From Acidobacteriota bacterium (lineage in GTDB: Bacteria > Acidobacteriota > Terriglobia > Versatilivoradales > Versatilivoraceae), in the NCBI GenBank assembly GCA_022616615.1, contig JAKEER010000513.1:1-64000 (forward strand): a stretch of 64,000 nucleotides of DNA, given 5' to 3'. Position 1 is the stretch's first letter, and every line of letters begins with the position of its first letter. The position numbers and the translations under genes are program-made. Below are positions 42,970 through 52,497 of this stretch, one piece after another. Under the pieces are notes generated by a model. It ran no database searches and had not been told where the DNA came from. It saw only the letters and a program-made list of their open reading frames with translations.

Positions 42970-43981
42970 ATGAAAATTCTGCGATTGAATGCTCACTCGT
43001 TTCCCTTAATTAACAGCACAGGAGAAGAGCGAGTATCAAAACGTTGGCGGCGAACTCATTGCCTGTGAGACAGTCGACGCCAAAGATCCGATACTGTCAA
43101 ACACTATGGTGCTGGCCGTCGTTTCTGCAAAGGTGGGAGCCGACTTCATAGACAAATTGGAAGATTGCCGGGTGATCGCACGCTATGGCAGTGGCACCGA
43201 CAATATCGACGTTGCAGCTGCCACCGCCCGCGGCATCGTTGTAACGAATGTGCCCGACTTCTGCTTGACGGAAATGGCGGATCATACAATGGCGCTCCTG
43301 CTGGGACTCGCACGCAAGCTTTTGGTCATGGACCGCTGCACGCGCACAGGAGAGTGGCAAGCAAGAGTGCACCAAAGGCTTAGGCGAGTTCACGGGAAGC
43401 GACTAGGCTTGGTCGGTTTCGGACGCATTGCACAGGCGGTTGCAGAGCGGGCAAAATCGTTTGGTTTAGAGGTCCATGCGTTTGATCCGTTTCTAGACCC
43501 ACAGGCAGTCGCTCAGTTGGAAGTCACGCCGACTTCTTTTGATGAAGTGCTGCGGGCTAGTGACTTTATCTCACTTCACGTGCCTCTGACGAAGTCAACG
43601 TTTCATCTCATCGGAGAGGATCAGTTCCGATTGATGAGGCCGAACGCCGTATTCATCAACACCGCACGCGGAGCCGTAGTCGATGAACAGGCTCTCGTGC
43701 GAGCTCTCTCGGAAAGATGGATTGCCGCTGCTGGACTGGACGTCTATGAGAGCCTTTCGATGTTTGATCCCGCTCCTACGCTCCCCAGTCATCCGCTCTT
43801 TAGAATGGAAAATGTGATCCTGACCCCGCACTGCGGGGGCTGTTCAGAAGAGTCTCTGGAAGAGTTAATGCAGGAGGGTGCACGGCAAGCGGTCTCTGTT
43901 CTCAAAGGAGAGTGGCCGCAGCATTGTGTCAACACGGATGTCGTCCCTCGTCGCCAATTATTGGCAAGGTCTCATATCTGA
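42970..43981 (+). pseudogene. D-2-hydroxyacid dehydrogenase, frameshifted near the N-terminus
   Basis: ATG 42970, just behind the promoter, starts MKILRLNAHSFPL, but the frame breaks within about 60 bases; the protein resumes one base further in EYQNVGGELIACETVDAKDP and is then open to 43981 (the part from ATG 43106 is 291 residues). The total of 1012 bases is 337 codons plus one base, the size of a normal family member with one inserted base around 43009-43040. The rest has the NAD fold (GKRLGLVGFGRIAQAVAE), the Arg in INTARGAVVDE and the His in ILTPHCGG. Either a real mutation, a sequencing error, or initiation at 43106 producing a shortened protein. Confidence 0.75.
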
Positions 43982-43999
43982 ATCTTGAGTCAGGAATGG

Positions 44000-44791
44000 A
44001 TGACAAACATGGGAAAACTGGAGGGGCAGGTTGCCTTGATTACCGGTGCGGCGGGTGGGCTCGGCCAGTCCCTAGCCGAAGGCTTTGTGCGTGAGGGATG
44101 CCGTCTCCTTCTCTCGGATCTGGATGCACCCAGACTCTCGAGAGTCATTGACCATCTGCGAAGTCAAGGAGCAGCCGTCGTACGAGGCGCCCCGGCAGAC
44201 CTGCGAAGCTGCGACCAAACCACGGCCCTGGTTGAACGAGTCATTCAAGAGTATGGCCACATCAATATCCTCGTAAACAACGCTGCGGTTTCATCCATGC
44301 GGTCACTCTGGGACCTGACGGAGCGGGATTGGGACGAGATTCTCGACGTCAATGTCAAGGGACTGTTCTTCACGCTGCAGAGCGCAGCGCGGCACATGGT
44401 CGAAAGAGGCAGTGGTTCGATCATCAATATCGCCTCAGTGGCTGGCCGGGTTGGTCGTCCAACTCTGCTGCATTACGCAGCCAGCAAGGCAGCGGTTATT
44501 TCAATCACCCGCTCAGCAGCACTGGCGCTGGCCAAACAGCGGGTGCGAGTCAATGCTATCGCCCCTGGCATGATCGACACGGAGATGCTTCACGATCTCC
44601 AATCCGCTTGGAATAACATGTCAACAGCTGAAGACAAGAGCGCACATAATCCGTCTCCCGACAAGGTACCCCTAGGCCGGGTTGCCAAACCTCAGGACAT
44701 CGTGGCAACCGCCGTATATCTGGCGAGTCGAGACTCGGAATACATGACAGGCCAAACGCTCAATGTTTGCGGTGGCCTGGTCATGAGCTAA
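44000..44791 (+). CDS. Short-chain dehydrogenase/reductase (SDR, FabG-like)
   Basis: Start chosen at ATG 44000 (MTNMGKLEGQ; AGGA site four bases before); TTG 43985 and ATG 44009 are alternatives. About 263 residues with the classical SDR motifs: cofactor loop TGAAGGLGQS, NNAA, catalytic Ser in NIASVAG, YAASK (Tyr and Lys) and PGMIDTEM. The Asp after the second strand (LLLSDLD) points to NAD(H). It probably oxidises a hydroxy intermediate in the pathway of this operon. Starts 18 bases after the dehydrogenase. Confidence 0.88.
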   Translation: MTNMGKLEGQVALITGAAGGLGQSLAEGFVREGCRLLLSDLDAPRLSRVIDHLRSQGAAVVRGAPADLRSCDQTTALVERVIQEYGHINILVNNAAVSSMRSLWDLTERDWDEILDVNVKGLFFTLQSAARHMVERGSGSIINIASVAGRVGRPTLLHYAASKAAVISITRSAALALAKQRVRVNAIAPGMIDTEMLHDLQSAWNNMSTAEDKSAHNPSPDKVPLGRVAKPQDIVATAVYLASRDSEYMTGQTLNVCGGLVMS

Positions 44792-44810
44792 GGCTAAGGA
44801 GCTTGACTGC

Positions 44811-45863
44811 ATGAAAACTGACCTGCTGAAAGGCGATCAGGGTAGCCTTAATCTTGATCCCGAATTCTGCAAAGAACTCTATCGTAAAATGCGACTGATT
44901 CGCCGCTTTGAAGAGCGGGTCATCGAACTCGTCAATGCCAACGATATCGCCGGAGTTACGCACGAGTATATTGGAGAGGAAGCCATCGCGGTCGGGGTTT
45001 GCAGTATGCTGCTGCCACACGACGTGATCACGAGCACTCACCGGGGGCATGGTCACATCCTTGCGAAGGGAGGTGACCCCAAGCGCATGATGGCAGAATT
45101 GTTTGGACGGGAAACTGGCTACAACCGAGGCAAGGGCGGATCGATGCACATCGCAGATCTTTCCCTTGGCATCTATGGCGCAAACGGCATGGTTGCAGGG
45201 GGCGTCCCGATTGCTGCTGGCGCAGCCTGGGCCGCAAGACTTGGGGGGACTGGAAGGGTGGCTGTCGCCTTTTTCGGTGACGGAGCAGCCAATCAAGGAG
45301 TTCTACACGAGACGATGAATCTGGCAGGTATTTGGCGACTGCCCATTCTCTTCGTATGTGAAAACAACCAGTATGCCGTCAGTACGCCTGTGGGCTACGC
45401 AACGTCTGGTGACAGCATCGCGAGTCGCGCGGCCGCTTATGGGTTTCCAGGGGCCGCCGTTGACGGTATGGATGTCGAAGCCATCATGGCAGCAACCGGC
45501 TGCGCGCTTGATCGAGCACGACGCGGGGATGGGCCATCCCTGCTTGAGTGCCAGGCTTACCGATACCAGGGACACTTCACCGCTGAACGAGCTCTGGGGC
45601 TCAAGTATCGAGCTGCTGAAGAAATCGAAAGCTGGCGCCAGCGAGATCCGATCGTTGGCTGGGCAACTAAACTCGAAGAAAGGGGGCTACTGGGCACATC
45701 GGAGCGATCGGAGGTGGATGAAGCAGTGGAGGCGGCACTCAACGAGGCTGTTGAATATGCCCGATCCAGTGCATTTCCTTCACCTGAGGAGGCTCTTGAC
45801 CACATGTACGCAGTAGGATATCCGAGCCTTCCGGCAAGGGGGTTTGAGTGGAACGACAGATAA
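44811..45863 (+). CDS. E1 component alpha subunit of a 2-oxoacid (pyruvate/acetoin-type) dehydrogenase
   Basis: A protein of 350 residues. The thiamine-diphosphate motif runs from FFGDGAANQG (about 155-164) to CENNQYAVST (about 183-192). HRGHGHILAKG and GRETGYNRGKGGSMH are typical of PdhA/AcoA. AAGGAG ribosome site. With the beta subunit it would decarboxylate a 2-oxoacid (or cleave acetoin) and pass the acyl group to a lipoyl arm. Confidence 0.92.
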   Translation: MKTDLLKGDQGSLNLDPEFCKELYRKMRLIRRFEERVIELVNANDIAGVTHEYIGEEAIAVGVCSMLLPHDVITSTHRGHGHILAKGGDPKRMMAELFGRETGYNRGKGGSMHIADLSLGIYGANGMVAGGVPIAAGAAWAARLGGTGRVAVAFFGDGAANQGVLHETMNLAGIWRLPILFVCENNQYAVSTPVGYATSGDSIASRAAAYGFPGAAVDGMDVEAIMAATGCALDRARRGDGPSLLECQAYRYQGHFTAERALGLKYRAAEEIESWRQRDPIVGWATKLEERGLLGTSERSEVDEAVEAALNEAVEYARSSAFPSPEEALDHMYAVGYPSLPARGFEWNDR

Positions 45864-46870
45864 ACTATTTGCAGGCCCTTCGCGAGGCACTGCTGTCTGA
45901 AATGCGGAGGGATGCCAACGTTGTTGTGCTTGGAGAGGACGTCCGCCATTCTTTGCGCGGAATCACCAAAGGATGTCATGAGGAATTTGGACCGGAACGC
46001 ATTTTTGATACCCCGATCTCCGAGGCAGCGTTTGTCGGGATGGCGACCGGTGGTGCCATCGCCGGACTTCGCCCCGTTGTTGAGTTTCAAATTGGAACGT
46101 TGATCTACGTGGCGCTGGAACAAATGGTGAATCAGGCCCAGAAACTTCGCTACATGATGGGCGGACAGGGCAGAATTCCAGTTACTTACTTGGTTCCAGG
46201 TTCAGGAGCTCGACCCGGCCTTGCGGGACAGCACTCCGACCACGCTTATCCTTCCTTGCTGCAGGGCGGAATGAAGGTCGTAATTCCAGCGACCCCATTT
46301 GACGCCAAGGGACTGTTTACGGCTGCCATTCGCGAAGATGACCCGGTTGTGGTTTTTGCTCCGGCTGCTTCCATGAGCCTCAAAGGTCCCGTCCCTGAGG
46401 AGGAAGTGTATGTTCCTTTGGGCAAGGGTGAGCTCAAAAAGCACGGTACTGACATCACAGTGCTAGCAGTCGGTCCTTTGGTGTACGAGGCTTTGAAAGT
46501 GGCACATCGGCTTGACCCTGAGGGTATCTCCGTAGAAGTCATGGACCCGCGTTCTTTGTTGCCCTTCGATTATGAGCTATTGGCTTCCTCGATACGCAGG
46601 ACAGGTCGTCTCATTGTGTTTGATGATTCGAATCGAACTTGCGGATTCGCCGCTGAGATTGCCGCCTTCGCGGGTGAGAACCTGTTCGACAGCCTAAAGG
46701 GGGCGATCATTCGCATTACTCGCTCCGATGTCCCAGTTCCCTTCAGCACTGCTCTCGACCGGCACGTCTTGCCACAGGGAGAGCAACTGGAGAACGCAAT
46801 TCGGAGGATTTTGGGTGAAAAGAAAAACGTGTTACCGCAAGAAATCCCCATTGGTACGAGGAGAGATTAA
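45848..46870 (+). CDS. E1 component beta subunit of a 2-oxoacid dehydrogenase
   Basis: A protein of 340 residues, GTG start inside the last codons of the alpha gene (16-base overlap). Typical PdhB/AcoB motifs: LREALLSEMRRDANVVVLGEDV, PISEAAFVGMATGGAIAG, GQHSDHAYPSLL and ISVEVMDPRSLLPFD. Forms the alpha2-beta2 E1 with the preceding protein. Confidence 0.92.
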   Translation: MERQINYLQALREALLSEMRRDANVVVLGEDVRHSLRGITKGCHEEFGPERIFDTPISEAAFVGMATGGAIAGLRPVVEFQIGTLIYVALEQMVNQAQKLRYMMGGQGRIPVTYLVPGSGARPGLAGQHSDHAYPSLLQGGMKVVIPATPFDAKGLFTAAIREDDPVVVFAPAASMSLKGPVPEEEVYVPLGKGELKKHGTDITVLAVGPLVYEALKVAHRLDPEGISVEVMDPRSLLPFDYELLASSIRRTGRLIVFDDSNRTCGFAAEIAAFAGENLFDSLKGAIIRITRSDVPVPFSTALDRHVLPQGEQLENAIRRILGEKKNVLPQEIPIGTRRD

Positions 46871-46875
46871 CCTCG

Positions 46876-47121
46876 ATGGCCTCACTTGTGCAGGTTCTCA
46901 TTCCCAAGATGGGAATGGATACGACAGAGGTGCAGATTGGCAGATGGCTCGTAAAGGCTGGAGATTCGGTCGCTCCCGGGGCTCCATTGGTTGAGTTAGA
47001 GTCTGAAAAGGCAGTATTCACAGTTGAGGCCGAGATTGCCGCTAAGGTCAAAGAGATCTTGCAGCCAATGGGGAAGATAGCCGCCATTGGGGACGCTCTC
47101 TGCACCCTTGAAAAGACCTAG
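46876..47121 (+). CDS. Free-standing lipoyl (biotinyl/lipoyl attachment) domain
   Basis: A protein of 81 residues that is just one lipoyl domain: VLIPKMGMDTTEVQIGRWLVKAGD, then LVELESEKAVFTVEA with the lipoylated Lys at about 45, and GDALCTLE. It follows the E1 genes directly, where an E2 acyltransferase gene is expected; no E2 catalytic domain (HxxxDG) or E3 is in the operon. It must either serve an E2 encoded elsewhere or work as a separate acyl carrier. Confidence 0.85.
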   Translation: MASLVQVLIPKMGMDTTEVQIGRWLVKAGDSVAPGAPLVELESEKAVFTVEAEIAAKVKEILQPMGKIAAIGDALCTLEKT

Positions 47122-47200
47122 GAATCGAGATTGACGGGCGATATCAGAAGGTCAAGGTCAGACGAAACGAGAAGCTCGAGAAGCTAAGGAGAAATTTGCG

Positions 47201-47890
47201 ATGCCGCTGGAGAATGTTATCTTTCGAGATATCCAGGTCGAGTCTTTACGAGACAAAGTTGTCGCTGCCCTAAAAGATGCCTTTTTTTCCGGCACGCTTA
47301 AGCCCGGGGACATGATTGTTGAACGCGAACTAGCTCGCCGCATGAATATCGGCACGCCAGCCATTCGTGAAGCTCTGATTACTCTCCAGGAACAGGGCTT
47401 TGTGAGGCGCGTTGCCAACACCGCTACCTATGTCAGCGAGTTTTCAGTCGAGGACGTGCGTCAACTCTACCAGCTTCGGGTCGAATTTGAGCTTTTGGCC
47501 CTGCAATGGGCAAAACCCCACGTCACCGAGAACGACCTCACCGACTTGGAGAAGATCGTGACCAACATGGTCGAAGCGGCAGAAAAGAAGCGGGCCAGGG
47601 AGTTTTACGAAAGTGACCTCAAATTTCACAAGTGTTGCTGGACACTTTCTCGGAATCCTTTTCTGGCGCGCAGCTTGGAGACGCTGGTGACCCCCCTGTT
47701 CGCCTTCGTACTCAACGCAAGCGAAGCTTCCGTGGAAGTTCCTGTGGCTCGCGAACACCTCAACATTGTGAATGCCTTGCGAAATCTTAACGACCCTGAA
47801 TTCTCGGCAGTCGTTCGCGCTACCCTGAGCAGCTTCGCTTTGCGCGGCACTTCCTCCATGGTCGCCCAGGAAAAGACAAAGGTAAAATAG
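47201..47890 (+). CDS. GntR-family regulator (FCD subfamily)
   Basis: A protein of 229 residues with N-terminal winged helix (LRDKVVAALKDAFFSGTLKPGD, ARRMNIGTPAIREALITL, GFVRRV) and C-terminal FCD effector domain (LYQLRVEFELLALQWA, FHKCCWTLSRNPFL, REHLNIVNAL; metal-binding His residues present). It sits between the catabolic genes and the permease and is the best candidate to bind the TGATATATCA palindromes at 39317 and 42930. Confidence 0.88.
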   Translation: MPLENVIFRDIQVESLRDKVVAALKDAFFSGTLKPGDMIVERELARRMNIGTPAIREALITLQEQGFVRRVANTATYVSEFSVEDVRQLYQLRVEFELLALQWAKPHVTENDLTDLEKIVTNMVEAAEKKRAREFYESDLKFHKCCWTLSRNPFLARSLETLVTPLFAFVLNASEASVEVPVAREHLNIVNALRNLNDPEFSAVVRATLSSFALRGTSSMVAQEKTKVK

Positions 47891-47897
47891 CCAAAAA

Positions 47898-49175
47898 ATG
47901 AACCGGTGGCGCCGCATTATTCCTGCCGCTTTCGTGATGTACACGATCGCCTACATTGACAGGACCAACTTCTCACTAGCCATCCCCGCTTTGCAGGCAG
48001 ACCTCAGCTTGAGCTCTCAGTACGCCGGAATTGCAGCTGGAGTGTTTTTCTTCGGGTATTTCATTTTCCAGATTCCGGGCGGCCACCTCGCCCAAAGGTG
48101 GAGCGCGAGAAAATACATCTTCTGGGCGCTACTGGCTTGGGGAGCCTTTGCGACGTTGTGCGGCTTGGCTCGGTCGGTCGAGGAACTCCTGGTGTATCGC
48201 TTCTGTTTAGGATTGGCCGAAGGAGGAGTATGGCCGGCGACAATGGTGTTGCTGTCGAATTGGTTTCCTCGCGAGGAGAGAGCCCGCGCCGGCGGATACT
48301 GGGTCTTGTGCCAGCCGGTAGCGATCGTCGTTTCCAACCCGATCTCAGGGTGGCTGCTCGACCACTACAGCTGGCGAGTCATGTTTGTCGCTGAGGGGCT
48401 GCTACCGGTCGTTTTTGCCCAACTCTGGTTGTGGGCCGTCAAGGATAGTCCGGCAGAAGCGCCGTGGGTCAAGGATCAAGAGCGGCTGTATCTAAAACAG
48501 GCATTGCAGCACGAGAAAGAGCCTATCGATCGTCATGAGTCCAAAGGACTCCGGGGCGTTCTGTCGGACTCGAATATCTTGCTTTTCATTGTTCTCGATA
48601 TTTGCTTTGCGTGCGGAGCGTATGGACTGCTCATGTGGCTGCCTACGGCGATTCATTCCTTTCGCTCTTCCAACAACATGGTCGTCGGAATCCTGTCGGC
48701 CTTGCCCTATTTGGCAGCATGCTTCGGAAGCGTCTACAACTCTAGACACTCAGACTTGAAGCGTGAGCGCAGGTTCCATGTCGCGATTCCTTGTGTTGTC
48801 GCTGGACTCTGCCTGATGCTCGGAGCTCTGTGGGGCGGCACATTTCCTGGGCTTTCGCTTCTGTTCTTGTGTGCCACCGGCGGTGGTGTCTATGCGGCCA
48901 TTGGCCCGATGTGGGCTTTGCTGACAGAAGTCCTGCCACGCCACTCCGCCGGAATTGCGCTTGGAGTTGTGAACGGAATGGCTAATCTGGGCGGCTTTGT
49001 GGGACCATATCTGGTCGGAATGCTCCGTGATCGCACTCAAAGCTTCGTTCCTGGATTTGTCTTTCTGAGCTTATCGCTAGTGGTTTCTGGACTGCTTACG
49101 CTGCTGGTGCGCCAGTCAGCTTACCCGTCTCAGGCTGAAGTCAGTCTCCACCCTTCGCAGTCCAGGGTGAAGTAA
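47898..49175 (+). CDS. MFS permease, anion:cation symporter (ACS) type
   Basis: A protein of 425 residues with 12 expected membrane segments. Motifs of the ACS subfamily (hexuronate, glucarate, tartrate carriers): YIDRTNFSLAIPALQADL, FFGYFIFQIPGGHLAQRW, GLAEGGVWPATMVLLSNWFP, EERARAGGYW. It starts seven bases after the regulator. It likely imports the sugar acid or carboxylate that the operon degrades. Confidence 0.9.
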   Translation: MNRWRRIIPAAFVMYTIAYIDRTNFSLAIPALQADLSLSSQYAGIAAGVFFFGYFIFQIPGGHLAQRWSARKYIFWALLAWGAFATLCGLARSVEELLVYRFCLGLAEGGVWPATMVLLSNWFPREERARAGGYWVLCQPVAIVVSNPISGWLLDHYSWRVMFVAEGLLPVVFAQLWLWAVKDSPAEAPWVKDQERLYLKQALQHEKEPIDRHESKGLRGVLSDSNILLFIVLDICFACGAYGLLMWLPTAIHSFRSSNNMVVGILSALPYLAACFGSVYNSRHSDLKRERRFHVAIPCVVAGLCLMLGALWGGTFPGLSLLFLCATGGGVYAAIGPMWALLTEVLPRHSAGIALGVVNGMANLGGFVGPYLVGMLRDRTQSFVPGFVFLSLSLVVSGLLTLLVRQSAYPSQAEVSLHPSQSRVK

Positions 49176-49210
49176 CGGAATAAGAGCTCTGAGACCCTTG
49201 CCACACTGAT

Positions 49211-50845
49211 TTGGACAGCCGCAACAATGGTGGCTATGCCGAATTGGCGTTCAAAGCGAATCTGGGTTTTCATCAAGAAGAGCTCCCCTTGTGTTCCGTC
49301 GCCGCAGCACTAATCTTGATACTTGTCTACCTTCAGTCCTCTGGCTTCGGCCAAAAGGCAAACCCAACGGTTCTACAGGAAACCTACGAGAAGGCTCAAC
49401 GGGCGTTCTTGATGGGAGACCTGGAATCCGCGCAGCGGGCCCTGGATGAAGTACTGAAAGCACGTTCCGACATTCCGGAAGCCTATAATCTACTCGGCGC
49501 AATTTACGCCCGCCAAGGCCACTCCGATAAGGCCGTGGCCAATTTCAAAAAAGCAGTGACACTGCGACCCGGCTATTCTGAGGCAGTGGACAATCTGAGT
49601 CTTCACCTGATCAGATCGGGGCAGGCGAAGCAGGCCATCGGCGAGTTGCAAGCATTGCTGAGGTTAGATCCAGTATCAACCGAGATCCAAACCTGGCTAG
49701 GGCGCGTTTATTTCCAAACAGGCGAGTTCAACAAGGCAGTCTCCCACCTGGAGCGCGTCAAAGCTCCCTTCGACATCAGGACAGCCGAAATTGACACGAT
49801 GTTGGGAAGTTCCTATCTCCAGATAGGAAATGAGAATCGTGCTCGAAGGCATCTCGAGAAGGCTGTCTCATCGGCTCAAAAGAATGAACTCGCGGGAGAA
49901 GCATGGTTGGGCCTGGGAATTCTTTTGACTCGCCAGGGAGATCAGAAGAAGGCGATGGAAGCCTTCCAGCGAGCGACTGGAATCGAGCCTCAGAGGCTCG
50001 AAGCTCAGCTCGGCCTCGCACAGGCGTATTTTCGCTCCAGTCAGTTCCAGGAATGTCTAATGGTTCTCAAAGGGTTGCCGAATCTGCACAATACCCCGGA
50101 AGCTCTCAACCTCGTTGGAGCCACTCTCTCCAAAATGGGCGAACAAGTCGAAGCGGAGACTTCCTTCCGCCGAGCGATTGAGCTGGATCCCAAGAACCAT
50201 GATGCCTACTACAACCTGGCGCTTGTCCTGCTGAAGAGGGAGTCAACGGCTGAAGCCATCGCTGTATTTCAGAAAGCTCTCGCTCTCTTTCCCAAGTCAC
50301 AGAACCTGATCACAACTTTGGGGATCGCCTATCAACTGACCGGCGAACTCGAAGCCGCACGCGCAGAGTTCAGCCGGTTAGTGAGATTGGATCCGTCAAG
50401 CAGCCAAGCTCATTTGCTCTTAGGCAGTTCCTATTTGGAATCCGGTCAGCACCCCCTCGCGCTCAGTTATTTGGAGAAAGCGGAGAAGCTGGACTCGAAT
50501 AACCCTAAGACCTGTTACCTGCTAGGGCTGGTTCATTCCTATCTCGGCAACTCGGAGAAGTCGCGGTCCTATTTGGAGAGGACCACAAAGCTCGACAGCA
50601 GGTTTTGTTTTGCTTTCTACCAACTGGCCAAAGGGAAGCTGGAGCAACGGGACCATCAAGGCGCTCTCGAATACAGCCGAAAAGCAGCAGACTGTGATGC
50701 CGACTTCGCTCAGCCCCATTACCAGATGAGTCAGATCTACGCAAGCATGGGCCAGAGGGAGCTGGCTGAGAAAGAGATGACGTTGTTTCAGAGTATTCAA
50801 TCGAAAATTCCTGAACGTAAGTATCAAGTGTTTGTCCTTCCGTGA
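49211..50845 (+). CDS. Exported TPR protein
   Basis: A protein of 544 residues (TTG start, uncertain) with one hydrophobic segment near the N-terminus (CSVAAALILILVYLQSSGFG) and about 13 TPR repeats that fill the rest (for example PEAYNLLGAIYARQGHSDKAVANFKKA, HDAYYNLALVLLKRESTAEAI). Its last codon overlaps the start of the CRTAC1 gene as GTGA, so the two products probably act together in the periplasm or at the membrane. Confidence 0.82.
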   Translation: MDSRNNGGYAELAFKANLGFHQEELPLCSVAAALILILVYLQSSGFGQKANPTVLQETYEKAQRAFLMGDLESAQRALDEVLKARSDIPEAYNLLGAIYARQGHSDKAVANFKKAVTLRPGYSEAVDNLSLHLIRSGQAKQAIGELQALLRLDPVSTEIQTWLGRVYFQTGEFNKAVSHLERVKAPFDIRTAEIDTMLGSSYLQIGNENRARRHLEKAVSSAQKNELAGEAWLGLGILLTRQGDQKKAMEAFQRATGIEPQRLEAQLGLAQAYFRSSQFQECLMVLKGLPNLHNTPEALNLVGATLSKMGEQVEAETSFRRAIELDPKNHDAYYNLALVLLKRESTAEAIAVFQKALALFPKSQNLITTLGIAYQLTGELEAARAEFSRLVRLDPSSSQAHLLLGSSYLESGQHPLALSYLEKAEKLDSNNPKTCYLLGLVHSYLGNSEKSRSYLERTTKLDSRFCFAFYQLAKGKLEQRDHQGALEYSRKAADCDADFAQPHYQMSQIYASMGQRELAEKEMTLFQSIQSKIPERKYQVFVLP

Positions 50846-52497
50846 ATCACAGCCTTCGGTTTTTTCTCTTCTTTGTCTTTTTTGTGTCACGAGTGACTTC
50901 GACCGGCGTCGAGCCCGCTTTTGAGGACATAGCCAGCTCTGCAGGTTTCAACATAATGGTTCGATCGGGTTCCTCTGAGAAGAAGTACCTTGTGGAAACA
51001 ATGACGGGAGGCGTTTGTCTCATCGACTTTGACAACGATGGATACTTGGATGTCTATGTCGTCAATGGTTCGGACGTTCAGTCTTATTTGGCAAACAAGC
51101 CAGGCTTCGGAAATCGGCTTTATCGAAATGAGCGCAATGGCCGATTCTCTGACGTCACAGTGATCGCGGGAGTGGCAAGTGCTTCTGACTGGGGAATGGG
51201 ATGCTCGGTAGCGGACTTTGACGGAGATGGGTTTGCGGACTTGTATGTTACAAAACTCGGGCGAAACGCGTTGTACCGTAACAACAGAAATGGCAGGTTC
51301 AGCGACGTGAGTCGGTCTTCGGGAACGGACCATGTCGGATGGAGTACGGGCTCTGTCTGGGGGGACTTTGACAAGGATGGCTGGCTGGATCTGTACGTGG
51401 TCAATTATGTTGATTTCGATTTCAACAAAGCTCCCGAACCGGGGAGCGGTGAAAACTGCAAGTATCTTGGAATCGACGTTGCTTGCGGTCCTCGAGGGTT
51501 GAGACCCGCCGCGAACGTTTTTTTTAGGAATAGTGGGAATGGGACCTTCTCGGATGAAACGGAACTCCGAGGACTGAAGACCCAGCCCAGCTATGGCTTA
51601 GGGGCATGTGCTGCGGATTATGACAATGATAGCGATCTCGACATCTTTGTAGCCAATGACTCAAAGGCCAATTATCTGCTTCAAAACCAGGGCGAAGGGA
51701 AGTTTAAGGAAGTGGCACTACTCTCAGGCGTTGCCTACAACGAAGATGGCAATGCACAAGCTAGCATGGGAACCGACTTTGCCGATTATGACAACGACGG
51801 ATATCTGGACCTGATCGTAACCAACTTTGCCCGCGACACCAATACCCTCTATCACAACGAACGGAATGGGACGTTCAAAGACTCAACGACTCGGGGCAGT
51901 CAGCGCGACAGTTACCCTTATATGAGCTGGGGCGTTGGTTTTGTCGACTTCGACAACGATGGGCTCAAGGATCTCTTTGTGGTCAACGGCCACTTGTATC
52001 CACAAATTGATCGCTTGAAAAACGAAATCGGCTATCGCCAGCGCGATCTCTGCTATCGCAACCTTGGAGACGGCCGGTTTCTTAACCTTTCCTCTCGCCT
52101 CAATCACGGTGGGCATGTCGGAAGAGGCGCCGCGTTTGGTGACCTCGACAACGACGGGCGTATCGACGTCGTGATTTCCAACTTGGATGACAGGCTCAAC
52201 GTACTGATGAACCGAGACGGGTCCAAGAACAATTGGATTTTGATTCGTTGTATCGGAAGTGATCACAACCGAGAAGCGATTGGCGCGCGGATTTCGGTTA
52301 CCACGGCTCAGGGAACACAGACCAGAGAGGTCCGCGCAGGTTGCAGTTACCTCTCGTCGAGTGATCGAAGAGTGCATTTCGGATTAGGCAAGGCAAAGAT
52401 CGTCACTGAAATATTGGTGGCTTGGCCCAGCGGAGAGCGCATAAAGCTCTCCAATGTCCCTGTGAATCAAGTATTGACCATCAAGGAACCTGACTGA
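50842..52497 (+). CDS. CRTAC1-type FG-GAP/VCBS repeat protein with ASPIC/UnbV domain
   Basis: A protein of 551 residues with GTG start and signal peptide (FFLFFVFFVSRVTS). Six or more FG-GAP repeats with calcium-binding DxDxDG loops (IDFDNDGYLDVYVVN, ADFDGDGFADLYVT, GDFDKDGWLDLYVVN, ADYDNDSDLDIFVAN, ADYDNDGYLDLIVTN, VDFDNDGLKDLFVVN), then an ASPIC/UnbV domain (GARISVTTAQGTQTREVRAGCSYLSS, VHFGLGKA). The repeats form a beta-propeller. Translationally coupled to the TPR gene. Exact function of this common Acidobacteria/Planctomycetes pair is not known. Confidence 0.88.
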   Translation: MNHSLRFFLFFVFFVSRVTSTGVEPAFEDIASSAGFNIMVRSGSSEKKYLVETMTGGVCLIDFDNDGYLDVYVVNGSDVQSYLANKPGFGNRLYRNERNGRFSDVTVIAGVASASDWGMGCSVADFDGDGFADLYVTKLGRNALYRNNRNGRFSDVSRSSGTDHVGWSTGSVWGDFDKDGWLDLYVVNYVDFDFNKAPEPGSGENCKYLGIDVACGPRGLRPAANVFFRNSGNGTFSDETELRGLKTQPSYGLGACAADYDNDSDLDIFVANDSKANYLLQNQGEGKFKEVALLSGVAYNEDGNAQASMGTDFADYDNDGYLDLIVTNFARDTNTLYHNERNGTFKDSTTRGSQRDSYPYMSWGVGFVDFDNDGLKDLFVVNGHLYPQIDRLKNEIGYRQRDLCYRNLGDGRFLNLSSRLNHGGHVGRGAAFGDLDNDGRIDVVISNLDDRLNVLMNRDGSKNNWILIRCIGSDHNREAIGARISVTTAQGTQTREVRAGCSYLSSSDRRVHFGLGKAKIVTEILVAWPSGERIKLSNVPVNQVLTIKEPD

